DNA from: Bauldia sp965232525
GTDB lineage: Bacteria > Pseudomonadota > Alphaproteobacteria > Rhizobiales > Kaistiaceae
Assembly (NCBI RefSeq): GCF_965232525.1
Contig: NZ_OZ246980.1
Location: forward strand, 3,348,001-3,412,000
DNA: 64,000 nt
Reading direction: 5' to 3'
In this document: positions 16,322-24,503 of the stretch, piece after piece
Layout: each line of letters opens with the position of its first letter
How positions within the stretch are numbered: position 1 is the stretch's first letter
Position numbers and translations under genes: made by a program
The notes under the pieces: generated by a model
Seen by the model: only the letters and a program-made list of their open reading frames with translations
What the model was told of the DNA's origin: nothing
Database searches by the model: none

Positions 16322-17779
16322 ATGCCATCCACCGACCGGGCACCTATGCCATCACAAGCTGACCATCGCATCGCACTTTTCTGGTTTCGCCGCGATCTGC
16401 GCCTTTCCGACAATCCCGGACTGACAGAGGCGGTGAAGTCAGGGCAGCGGCTGATCCTGCTCTACATCCTCGAAGACGCCGGTGATCACGGCCGACCGCT
16501 GGGCGGGGCCTCTCACTGGTGGCTGCACGGATCGCTTAAGCGGCTCTCATCGGACTTGGCTGAGCTTGGCCAAACTCTAGTGTTGCGAAACGGCAGCACC
16601 AGCGACATCGTCCCCGATCTCGTTCGACGGCATGGCGTATCGGACATCTTCTGGAGTCGTCGTTACGGGTGGCCCGCGGAGCAAGACGACGCGCTTGCCG
16701 CTCGGCTTGTCGCGGATGGTCGAACCGTCAGGACATTCGCCGCCAATCTCCTGTTCGAACCCGAGGCGATTCCGGGAAAGAACGGCGACGGCTTTAAGGT
16801 GTTCTCCGCGTTCTGGCGAGCGGCGCAAGCGCTGGAACGGCCGCGGAGCGCGTTACCACGACTGAAACACCTGCCACCACCGGTCGACCTGGTGGACAGT
16901 GACACGCTCGACGACTGGCAACTTCGCCCGACCAAACCGGACTGGTCAGGAGGATTGCGGGGCACCTGGGAGCCAGGCGAGGCCGGTGCGGCGGTGCGCC
17001 TGCAAACCTTCGTATCGGGTGCGCTCGATCGATACGCGAAACAGCGAGATTTCCCGAGCGATCCGGCAACATCGATGCTCTCACCGCATCTCGCCTTCGG
17101 CGAGGTCAGCCCATTTCAGATCTGGGAGGCGCTTGGCGACAGTTCTTCCGGCGTCTCCAAATATCGCTCGGAGCTTGGCTGGCGTGAATTCGCCTATCAC
17201 ACGCTTGCGCGCTTTCCCGATCTCGAAGAAGACAACCTGCGTTCGGAGTTTGACGTCTTCCCCTGGCATGCTGCCGACCCGACTCTCCTTCACGCTTGGC
17301 AGCACGGCCAGACCGGATACCCGATCGTCGATGCAGGGATGCGGCAGCTTTGGCAGACCGGCTGGATGCACAACCGTGTCCGTATGGTGGTCGCCTCGTT
17401 CCTGACCAAGCACCTGCTGATGGACTGGCGCGTCGGGGAGACATGGTTCTGGGACACGTTGGTCGACGCCGATCCCGCCAACAACCCGTTCGGCTGGCAG
17501 TGGGTTTCCGGGTCCGGTTTCGACGCGCAGCCCTATTTCCGCATCTTCAACCCAGTCCTCCAGGGCGAGAAGTTCGATCCGAACGGCGACTACGTCAGGC
17601 ACTTCGTGCCAGAACTTGCTGACCTCCCGGCGCGATTTGTCCACAGGCCATGGGAGATGTCGCCCCTCGAAGCGCGTGCTGCCGGAATGGTGCTCGGAAA
17701 AGCCTACCCCCAACCGATTATCGACCACTCCGCGGCACGCCAACGCGCCCTCGACGCGTATAGCGAGATGAAACGGTGA
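16322..17779 (+). CDS. phrB: Deoxyribodipyrimidine photolyase (class I CPD photolyase)
   Basis: About 485 aa. The N-terminal alpha/beta antenna domain begins IALFWFRRDLRLSDNPGL. The C-terminal FAD domain carries GWREFAYH, TGYPIVDAGMRQLWQTGWMH, NRVRMVVASFLTKHLL, DWRVGETWFWDTLVD, and WQWVSGSGFDAQPYFRIFNP, which are classical class I photolyase blocks. It repairs cyclobutane pyrimidine dimers with blue light. Start choice is uncertain: ATG at 16322 or 16346, neither with a strong SD. An in-frame upstream stretch overlaps the divergent acetyltransferase and is probably not coding. Confidence 0.93.
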   Translation: MPSTDRAPMPSQADHRIALFWFRRDLRLSDNPGLTEAVKSGQRLILLYILEDAGDHGRPLGGASHWWLHGSLKRLSSDLAELGQTLVLRNGSTSDIVPDLVRRHGVSDIFWSRRYGWPAEQDDALAARLVADGRTVRTFAANLLFEPEAIPGKNGDGFKVFSAFWRAAQALERPRSALPRLKHLPPPVDLVDSDTLDDWQLRPTKPDWSGGLRGTWEPGEAGAAVRLQTFVSGALDRYAKQRDFPSDPATSMLSPHLAFGEVSPFQIWEALGDSSSGVSKYRSELGWREFAYHTLARFPDLEEDNLRSEFDVFPWHAADPTLLHAWQHGQTGYPIVDAGMRQLWQTGWMHNRVRMVVASFLTKHLLMDWRVGETWFWDTLVDADPANNPFGWQWVSGSGFDAQPYFRIFNPVLQGEKFDPNGDYVRHFVPELADLPARFVHRPWEMSPLEARAAGMVLGKAYPQPIIDHSAARQRALDAYSEMKR

Positions 17780-17948
17780 CGGCGTGGACATGCAACCCGT
17801 TTGCTGTATCGGTGAATTGCAAAGACAAACTTTCTAGGCTGCGGGTCATGGCGGTCGACGGCATACTTGAAGCCCCCCAAGGCAGCCGGTAGCCTCCGCC
17901 AAATTCTTGGCGGTGGCACCAGATCGACCGCACGACGAGCAGGATATC

Positions 17949-18989
17949 ATGGACCTCAAGAACACGGTCGTTGACGCCATCGGCAACACGCCGCTCATCC
18001 GCCTTGGCCGTGCCTCGGAGGAAACCGGCTGTGAGATCTACGGCAAGGCCGAGTTCATGAACCCGGGGCAGTCGGTGAAGGATCGAGCGGCCCGCCACAT
18101 GATCCTTGGCGCGGAGGAACGCGGCGACCTCAAGCCCGGCGGCCTGATCGTCGAGGGCACTGCCGGCAACACGGGAATCGGACTGGCACTGGTCGGTCGT
18201 GCGCGTGGCTATCGCCTCGTCATCGTGATCCCCGAGACTCAGAGCCAGGAGAAGAAAGATACGCTGCGCATGTCCGGGGCGACGCTGATCGAGGTCCCGG
18301 CCAAGCCGTTTCGCGATCCGAACAACTATCAGAAGGTAGCCCGACGCTTGGCGGATTCGCTCCGCGAAAGCGAGCCAAACGGTGTGTTGTTCGCCGATCA
18401 ATGGAACAACCTCGACAACCGCCGCGCCCATTTCGAGACGACTGGCCCCGAGATCTGGGAGGCCACAGACGGCAAAATCGATGCGTTCATCTGCGCGGTC
18501 GGGACCGGTGGTACACTCGCCGGTGTCTCGACCTATCTTCGCGAACGGAAGCCCTCGGTGACGATCGGTTGCGCCGATCCGGAAGGGGCGGCCATGTACA
18601 GCCTGTTTGCGACCGGCGAAGCCAAAGCCAGCCCTGGCAACTCGATCACCGAAGGAATCGGCCTCGGCCGCTCTACGCCGATCGTTGGCGATATCAAGGT
18701 CGACTACCCGTATGTCGTTCCCGACAGCGAAGCGATCCCGCTGGTCTTCGATCTCATCCAGGAGGAAGGTTTGGTCCTCGGAGGGTCGTCCGGCATCAAC
18801 GTTGCCGGAGCAATCCGGCTCGCCAGGGAGCTCGGCCCGGGGCACACTATTGTCACGATCCTCTGTGACCTCGGCACCCGCTACCAGTCGAAGCTGTTCA
18901 ATGCGGATTTCCTGCGGAGCAAGGACCTTCCAGTACCGTCATGGCTCGAATCGCCGCCGAGTTTCGATATTCCGTTCGAGGCCGCATAG
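17949..18989 (+). CDS. cysK: Cysteine synthase A (O-acetylserine sulfhydrylase)
   Basis: 346-aa fold-type II PLP enzyme. KNTVVDAIGNTPLIRL opens the protein; the PLP lysine is in NPGQSVKDRAA, the phosphate-binding loop in GTAGNTGIG and GTGGTLAG, and SSGINVAGA closes the cofactor site. It is longer than E. coli CysK at its C-terminus, as in many alphaproteobacterial forms. I chose the ATG at 17949 after GCAGGA; an earlier in-frame start would add 14 residues. It makes cysteine from O-acetylserine and sulfide. Within this family, cystathionine-beta-synthase-like activity cannot be excluded. Confidence 0.93.
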   Translation: MDLKNTVVDAIGNTPLIRLGRASEETGCEIYGKAEFMNPGQSVKDRAARHMILGAEERGDLKPGGLIVEGTAGNTGIGLALVGRARGYRLVIVIPETQSQEKKDTLRMSGATLIEVPAKPFRDPNNYQKVARRLADSLRESEPNGVLFADQWNNLDNRRAHFETTGPEIWEATDGKIDAFICAVGTGGTLAGVSTYLRERKPSVTIGCADPEGAAMYSLFATGEAKASPGNSITEGIGLGRSTPIVGDIKVDYPYVVPDSEAIPLVFDLIQEEGLVLGGSSGINVAGAIRLARELGPGHTIVTILCDLGTRYQSKLFNADFLRSKDLPVPSWLESPPSFDIPFEAA

Positions 18990-19098
18990 CAATCGACGAC
19001 GAGCGCCCCATCTAAATTCAAGCACCGGCCGACCGCAGCGTGCGGGCGGGCGACAAGCCAGTCAGACATCCATTTCCAAATCTGGGGACCAAACAACA

Positions 19099-19584
19099 AT
19101 GACCGCGAACGCCAAGAGCATGGAGAACCTTCAGACCGCGCTGTCGATGGAGCTCAGCGCGGTTCATCAGTACCTCCTGCACGCCCATATCCTGGAAGAC
19201 TGGGGGCTCGATGCTCTGGCGGCGAAGATGCGCGAGGAGATGCAGGAAGAACTGGGTCACGCCAGCGTCTTCATGGATCGGATTCTGTTTCTGGGAGGCG
19301 ACCCGAAAGTGGAACCAGCAAAAGCCGCTAGCCGATCGACATCCCTCAAGGCCATGTTTGAAGCCGACCTCGAAGACGAGCGGAGTGCCGTTCTGTTCTA
19401 CAGCGATGCCGCGGCCGAGGCGCTGACCGAAAACGATGTCGGATCGCGCGCCCTCTTCGAGCGCATCGCCATCGACGAGGAAGGTCATATGGACTGGCTA
19501 CAGACCCAGCTTGATCTGATCGAACGGATCGGCGAGCCGGCCTACGTCGCACGGCACATGTCGGTAACGGCCGAAGGACCCTAG
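19099..19584 (+). CDS. Bacterioferritin-like ferritin lacking the haem-ligand methionine
   Basis: 161 aa that aligns without gaps to E. coli Bfr numbering over its core. All dinuclear ferroxidase ligands are present: E18, E51, H54, E94, E127 and H130. The methionine that binds haem between subunits (Met52 in Bfr) is leucine (EELGHA). It should assemble as an iron-oxidising, iron-storing 24-mer, perhaps without haem or as a partner subunit to a haem-binding Bfr, as in two-subunit bacterioferritins. ATG at 19099 follows GGGGA. It is probably its own unit 110 bp after cysK. Confidence 0.88.
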   Translation: MTANAKSMENLQTALSMELSAVHQYLLHAHILEDWGLDALAAKMREEMQEELGHASVFMDRILFLGGDPKVEPAKAASRSTSLKAMFEADLEDERSAVLFYSDAAAEALTENDVGSRALFERIAIDEEGHMDWLQTQLDLIERIGEPAYVARHMSVTAEGP

Positions 19585-19634
19585 CGATACAGGAGGCCGA
19601 GACTCTCCGGGCCGCCCTCTCGTTTCGCGGCCGG

Positions 19635-20042
19635 TCAGTTGTCCCGCTGGTACCGCTCGCAGCTGGCGATCTGATCGAACTCGGTCGAGCGGAGGTAGCA
19701 GAAGCTGATCGCGTCAGCGCCCTCGATCGTTCCCATTGCGATACCGCCTGGTTCCGACCAAAGGAACCTTCCAGGATCGGTGATGATACCGACAATCCAT
19801 TTGGGGCCACCGCCCTCAAACGTATACTGCCCGGCGAAGCGCCGATCCTCCTGCTCGGTGATTTCGAAAGATGCGGTGTAGCTACCAAACTCGGGCTTGG
19901 GAGCTGGCTGTCCCTGATCGACTGACACGGCTTCGACCGTGCCCTTCCAGGAACCGCGCAGGTCGGGATAGCTGTCGTCCGAGAGGGCCGGGCGTGAGAC
20001 CAGCACCGCTGCAAGGCCCAGCAAGCAAATCCTTACCGTCAT
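19635..20042 (-). CDS. Small secreted protein of unknown function
   Basis: 135 aa with an N-terminal signal peptide (hydrophobic MTVRICLLGLAAVLVSRPALS, cleavage near residue 21), then a domain starting YPDLRGSWKGTVEAVS and rich in beta-strand-like segments (GSYTASFEITEQEDRRFAGQ). It has two cysteines near the end, which could form a disulfide. The pattern resembles lipocalin-like or DUF-type periplasmic proteins that begin LxGxW; I do not recognise a named family. It converges with the ferritin gene and diverges from alaX. Confidence 0.7.
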   Translation of the reverse strand: MTVRICLLGLAAVLVSRPALSDDSYPDLRGSWKGTVEAVSVDQGQPAPKPEFGSYTASFEITEQEDRRFAGQYTFEGGGPKWIVGIITDPGRFLWSEPGGIAMGTIEGADAISFCYLRSTEFDQIASCERYQRDN

Positions 20043-20161
20043 GATACTCTCCCTTCGCTACGAGCACCCGGTGCGATGGCGCTCGTGACATGATGCCGCC
20101 GCCGCTACCCAACGCCGGCTGGCACGGTGTAAGCTGAACCCTATCCCAGGTAGGTAACGAC

Positions 20162-20884
20162 ATGGCAACCGAGCTGCTTTTCCGAGACGACCCCTACTTG
20201 CCCGAAACGACCGCAACTGTGATTGCGGTCAACGATCGGCGTGGCATCATCCTCGACCGTTCGGTGTTTTTCGCCACAGGCGGCGGCCAACCGGGCGACT
20301 CCGGTGCCCTGCGACGGGAGAGCGATGCATCGATCCCGATCGCCACGACCGTTTATGGCGAAGACAAGAGCGACGTCGTCCACGTGCCGACCGAGGAGGC
20401 AGCGCTGCCGGAAGCGGGCGAGGCAGTCACCGCCGCGATCGACTGGGAACGACGGCATCGCCACATGCGGGTTCACACCGCCCTCCATCTCCTGTCAGTC
20501 GTCCTCCCCTACCCGGTCACCGGCGGACAGATCGGCGCCGACGAAGGTCGGCTCGACTTTGACGTCGATGGCGACATGCCATCGAAGGAGGAGATGGCGG
20601 AGCGGCTCAACGACCTCGTGGCGGCCGACCATGCTGTCACCGAAACCTGGATCAGCGACGAGGAACTCGCCGCTAGTCCCGACCTGATCAAGACGATGAA
20701 GGTGAAACCGCCGATGGGAAGCGGCCAAGTCCGTCTCATCGGGATCGGCGATATCGACTTGCAACCTTGTGGCGGGACCCATGTCCGCTCCACTGCCGAA
20801 ATCGGGCCACTGGCGATCGGCAAGGTCCAAAGCAAAGGCCGGCAAAACCGTCGCGTCCGCATCCGCCTGGCAGACGCGCCATGA
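20162..20884 (+). CDS. alaX: Alanyl-tRNA editing protein AlaX
   Basis: 240-aa free-standing editing domain homologous to the C-terminal editing part of AlaRS; it hydrolyses Ser- (or Gly-) tRNA-Ala. A glycine-rich beta-barrel segment (TGGGQPGDSGAL, residues 39-50) precedes the zinc site, H105 and H109 in VHTALHL, then C203 and H207 in PCGGTHVRS. It is the longer AlaX type. Its stop overlaps the ATG of the sulfurtransferase gene by 4 bp, so the two proteins are made together. Confidence 0.93.
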   Translation: MATELLFRDDPYLPETTATVIAVNDRRGIILDRSVFFATGGGQPGDSGALRRESDASIPIATTVYGEDKSDVVHVPTEEAALPEAGEAVTAAIDWERRHRHMRVHTALHLLSVVLPYPVTGGQIGADEGRLDFDVDGDMPSKEEMAERLNDLVAADHAVTETWISDEELAASPDLIKTMKVKPPMGSGQVRLIGIGDIDLQPCGGTHVRSTAEIGPLAIGKVQSKGRQNRRVRIRLADAP

Positions 20885-21732
20885 GCACTGAAGCCACCTC
20901 CCCATTCGTGTCGACCGCGTGGCTGGCGGAGCACCTCGGCGATCCCAATGTCGCTATCGTCGATGGCTCATGGCATCTGCCTGCCGCTAATCGAGACCCT
21001 CGGGCGGAGTACGAAGCCGGGCACATCCCTGGTGCCGTGTTCTTCGATATCGACGCCGTTGCCGATCTCGACAATGCACTGCCGCATATGCTGCCGCGAC
21101 CGTCTGTGTTTGCCGAAGCGGTCGGGCTGCTCGGCATCGATGAGCAGCAGACCATTGTCGTGTGCGACGCCGCCGGTCTGTTCTCCGCTCCACGGGTGCG
21201 ATGGACCTTTAGGATCATGGGCGCGCCTGATGTCCGCATTCTCGATGGTGGGTTGCCGGCTTGGAAAGCTGAAGGACGTCCCATCGAGACTGGTGTGGCA
21301 ACCCCATCGCCACGGACTTTTCGCGCCGCTTTCGACGCGGGCCCTGTCCGCGATATCGACGCGGTCCGCGCGGCGAGCACGGACAGAGCGACACAGATCA
21401 TCGATGCACGATCACCGGAACGCTTTGCCGGCGCCTCGCCGGAACCCCGCCCGGGCGTAGAGCCCGGCCACATTCCCGGAAGCCTGAATCTGCCGGCCTC
21501 CTCGCTCATCTCCGACGGGCGGCTGAAGGGTCCCGAAGAACTGGCGGCGGCATTTGCTGCAACCGGGATCGATCCAGACCGGCCAATCATCACCAGTTGC
21601 GGGTCAGGGATAACGGCGGCGATCGTTTCGCTCGCCCTTGAGACTACGGGCGTCGAAGGCGTCGGTCTCTATGACGGCTCCTGGGCCAATTGGGGCAGCC
21701 GGCCGGACACGCCCAAGGAGACGGGGCCGTAG
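20881..21732 (+). CDS. sseA: 3-mercaptopyruvate sulfurtransferase
   Basis: 283 aa with two rhodanese domains. The N-terminal, inactive domain contains GHIPGAVFFDIDAVAD; the C-terminal domain contains GHIPGSLNLP and the catalytic C240 in CGSGITA, the loop that marks mercaptopyruvate rather than thiosulfate enzymes. It transfers sulfur from 3-mercaptopyruvate to thiols or cyanide. The ATG at 20881 overlaps alaX (ATGA). An in-frame extension back to 20767 lies inside alaX and is not needed. Confidence 0.92.
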   Translation: MSTEATSPFVSTAWLAEHLGDPNVAIVDGSWHLPAANRDPRAEYEAGHIPGAVFFDIDAVADLDNALPHMLPRPSVFAEAVGLLGIDEQQTIVVCDAAGLFSAPRVRWTFRIMGAPDVRILDGGLPAWKAEGRPIETGVATPSPRTFRAAFDAGPVRDIDAVRAASTDRATQIIDARSPERFAGASPEPRPGVEPGHIPGSLNLPASSLISDGRLKGPEELAAAFAATGIDPDRPIITSCGSGITAAIVSLALETTGVEGVGLYDGSWANWGSRPDTPKETGP

Positions 21733-21811
21733 CCGGACCGCGCGCACGACTGAACCGTCACGGTTGACAGTGCGTCTTCGTCGGGAGCGACCGGCTCCGA
21801 CGCGGCGCCCG

Positions 21812-22861
21812 TCAGCGACTCTGTTCTGGCAGGGGCCAATCCGACGAACTGACAACTTCACCGTCGACAATCACGCCCGTGACGGCCCCGGAGTCGACAA
21901 GCTCGTCAATCGTCGGATACCACATGGATTCGTGCGGGACCAACAGCCCCCGCTCAACAAAGTCCTCGTCAAAACCGGCCTCTGTCAGAATGGACGCGAA
22001 ATCGGAGTCAACCCACTCCAACTCTTGCTTGCTGAGCCCAGGAAAATCAGCTGCGTGAAATCCGAGTCGTCCGTTTTGGTCGATAAACCGTTCCTCGCTG
22101 GCGGCGAAAGCGATCACACAAGCTGAAAGACACTCGCCTCCGACGTGGGTCACCAGCCCATGTTCGCGAACCAGATCGAACACGGCCTCAGCTTCTCCTA
22201 TGCGACCGCCTTCACTGTTGAGACTGATGAAGAAAGCGTCCGGAGCGGATGAGAGAACCTCTTGGAGTTCCTTGGCAAGCCCGTACTTGAACCCGCCCGT
22301 AACCAAAATCCCTTTACCATCGTCGGCGATCGACACTTGGTAGTCGGATATCTCCGGGTCGTTAAGGAACGCCATCTGGTAGGTTTCATCGAGAGCCGGA
22401 ACGGTGCCGCCAAGGTCGCCGAGTAGGCGGATGAGCCCCAAGACAATCAAGACCTGTGCCGTACGCGCCCAGAAGCGACTTCGGCCAAGTTTTCGGCGTT
22501 CTTCGGCGTGGCGCGACGCAGAACGCCAGATGCCGACCATCTGCCAGAGGGTGAAGGCGCCAATTAGCCCGACCGTTGCATACAAGCTGATAAAGATCGC
22601 CACCGGATCGTAGCCTTCCGGGAGCAGCGACTCGATCCATCGCAGAAGGACCGCGACAAACAGCCCACCAAGAAAGCCGAACACCCAATAGCTGACGCCG
22701 AGCGATAGCTCGCCGCGCCAGAACGCGGCGAAGACGTTTTTCGCCGGCTTTCGACTTGGGTGACTGAACGGTCTCTCGACCTGTTGATCGGTTCCACTGT
22801 CAGACGGCGCCGACCACCCGTCGGGGCCACGACCAGGCAACTCCGACCGATCATCGCTCAT
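21812..22861 (-). CDS. Membrane protein with C-terminal ClpP-like serine-protease fold
   Basis: 349 aa. A proline/charge-rich cytoplasmic head (1-45) is followed by three transmembrane segments (about 55-75, 88-108 and 133-150). The following domain (about 170-345) has the COG3904-type ClpP/crotonase-like pattern: FFISLNSEGGRIGEAEAVF, then HVGGECLSACVIAFAASEER, with Ser in CLSAC as likely nucleophile and the RLGFHAADFPG histidine. Such proteins are predicted periplasmic peptidases of unknown substrate. It is followed 86 bp upstream on the same strand by the DUF2459 gene, and may share its transcript. Confidence 0.75.
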   Translation of the reverse strand: MSDDRSELPGRGPDGWSAPSDSGTDQQVERPFSHPSRKPAKNVFAAFWRGELSLGVSYWVFGFLGGLFVAVLLRWIESLLPEGYDPVAIFISLYATVGLIGAFTLWQMVGIWRSASRHAEERRKLGRSRFWARTAQVLIVLGLIRLLGDLGGTVPALDETYQMAFLNDPEISDYQVSIADDGKGILVTGGFKYGLAKELQEVLSSAPDAFFISLNSEGGRIGEAEAVFDLVREHGLVTHVGGECLSACVIAFAASEERFIDQNGRLGFHAADFPGLSKQELEWVDSDFASILTEAGFDEDFVERGLLVPHESMWYPTIDELVDSGAVTGVIVDGEVVSSSDWPLPEQSR

Positions 22862-22947
22862 AAGTCGTTTTTCCGTCGAAATGGGCTGAAGCGGTGACTC
22901 AACTCAAACACAAAGCCGTGAGGAACCGCAACCTGAGCCGCTTGGCC

Positions 22948-23676
22948 TTACCCCTGTGCGTCGACATCGGAAGGAACGGGCAAATCAGCGTCAGCGCCAA
23001 GCGTCCATCCAATCGACTGTGCAAATGGCGTCCAGTATCCAACCGATACTCCGGCGGCCCGAAGCGCCTCGCTGGTCCACTGATTGCAGGTGCGGATCGG
23101 CGAGTATCGACCATGCGCCTCGTAGAACGCGTCGCCATAACCATAGGTCTCGTCGGACAGGATTGCAGCCCGGCCGTTGACGTCGAGCGCCAGGCTGTGG
23201 AGCACGTGTTGCTCCAGCGCGCGCAGACCCCCGTCGGTGACCCATACCGTAGCCCGCCGTGTCGGTGGAATTTGAGCCGAATCCCAGACCGGGCTGACGT
23301 GGACAACCGTCTGATCGAAGAACATGGCTTCAGCGATAACACCGGGCGTGATGTCGGCCATTGTCGGCACGTTCGTATAGAAGCTCTCAGACCCCCAACC
23401 GAATGCGACGTAACCGTCGCTGGTGAGCGCCGCGAGTTGGATCGGGTCCAGCACGTCTCGCCAGTCAACACTCAGTCCTTCGACGGGGAGGACGATGTCG
23501 GTGTGGATCTCGCTCCAGACGATCGTAACCGGATGCTCCCCGGCGGCAGCGACCGCTCCTGTCGCCGGCCGCCACAGCGCGCCGACCACGGCCGCGGCAA
23601 GATACAGAGTCCCGAGCAGCAGAAGCGTAGCCGCACCAGTGGCCGCGATGCGAAACACGCGCCGGATCATCGACAT
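22948..23676 (-). CDS. DUF2459 / TIGR02117 family protein, membrane-anchored
   Basis: 242 aa with an N-terminal membrane anchor (about residues 10-35) and an exported domain. Family marks are the IHTDIVLPVEG motif, FGWGSESFYTNVP, and TCNQWTSEALRAAGV near the end. The His in HTDIVLP and the Cys in RTCNQW are conserved and have a cysteine-peptidase or amidase look, but no activity is established to my knowledge. In several bacteria this family sits near PHA metabolism or urease genes; here it follows the amino-acid transporter by 20 bp. Confidence 0.8.
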   Translation of the reverse strand: MSMIRRVFRIAATGAATLLLLGTLYLAAAVVGALWRPATGAVAAAGEHPVTIVWSEIHTDIVLPVEGLSVDWRDVLDPIQLAALTSDGYVAFGWGSESFYTNVPTMADITPGVIAEAMFFDQTVVHVSPVWDSAQIPPTRRATVWVTDGGLRALEQHVLHSLALDVNGRAAILSDETYGYGDAFYEAHGRYSPIRTCNQWTSEALRAAGVSVGYWTPFAQSIGWTLGADADLPVPSDVDAQG

Positions 23677-23696
23677 TTTTTGAGGCTCGCGGCAGC

Positions 23697-24482
23697 CTAA
23701 AGAATCTGACTGAGGAACAGTTTGGTCCGATCGTGGACCGGATTGTTGAAGAAGGTCTCCGGATCGGCTTGCTCGATGATCTGACCAGCGTCCATGAAGA
23801 TCACCCGGTCGGCCACTTGCCTGGCGAAGCCCATCTCATGACTCACCACCAGCATGGTCATGCCCTCATTGGCGAGATCGACCATCACCTCGAGCACTTC
23901 CTTGATCATCTCAGGATCGAGCGCCGAGGTGGGTTCGTCAAACAACATAATCCGCGGGTTCATGCAGAGTGCCCGCGCGATGGCGACCCGCTGCTGCTGA
24001 CCGCCTGATAGTTGGCCGGGATACTTGTCCGCCTGTTCGGGAATGCGCACCCGCTCAAGATAGCGCATGGCCACCTCCTCGGCCTCGCGCTTCGGCATGC
24101 GCCGCACCCAGATCAGGGCCAGCGTACAGTTCTCCATGATGGTGAGGTGCGGGAAGAGATTGAAGTGCTGGAACACCATACCAACCTCGCGGCGAACCTC
24201 ATCGATTCGCTTGAGATCGTTGGTCAGCTCGATCCCGTCGACGATGATCTTGCCCTGCTGGTGCTCTTCCAGACGATTGATACAGCGGATCATGGTTGAT
24301 TTGCCGGATCCGGACGGGCCGCAGATCACGATCCGTTCGCCGCGCATGACGCGGAGGTTGATGTTCCGCAGGACGTGGAAATCGCCGTACCATTTGTGCA
24401 TGCCGATGATATCGATGGCGATGTCCTCGGCCTTGGCCGATTCGACCGTCGCGTTCGCTTGGGATGTGGCGGGGTCCGACAT
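23697..24482 (-). CDS. aapP: General L-amino acid ABC transporter ATPase
   Basis: 261-aa PAAT-family ABC ATPase. Walker A CGPSGSGKST, the Q-loop VFQHFNLFPHLTIMENC, signature QLSGGQQQRVAIARAL and Walker B IMLFDEPTSALDPEM are all intact. It opens with a short variable head before IDIIGMHKWYGDFHVLR. Last gene of aapJQMP. The pump takes up a broad range of L-amino acids and has been linked to efflux and overflow control in rhizobia. Confidence 0.95.
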   Translation of the reverse strand: MSDPATSQANATVESAKAEDIAIDIIGMHKWYGDFHVLRNINLRVMRGERIVICGPSGSGKSTMIRCINRLEEHQQGKIIVDGIELTNDLKRIDEVRREVGMVFQHFNLFPHLTIMENCTLALIWVRRMPKREAEEVAMRYLERVRIPEQADKYPGQLSGGQQQRVAIARALCMNPRIMLFDEPTSALDPEMIKEVLEVMVDLANEGMTMLVVSHEMGFARQVADRVIFMDAGQIIEQADPETFFNNPVHDRTKLFLSQIL

Positions 24483-24503
24483 AGCGATCTCAATTACTCT
24501 CGG

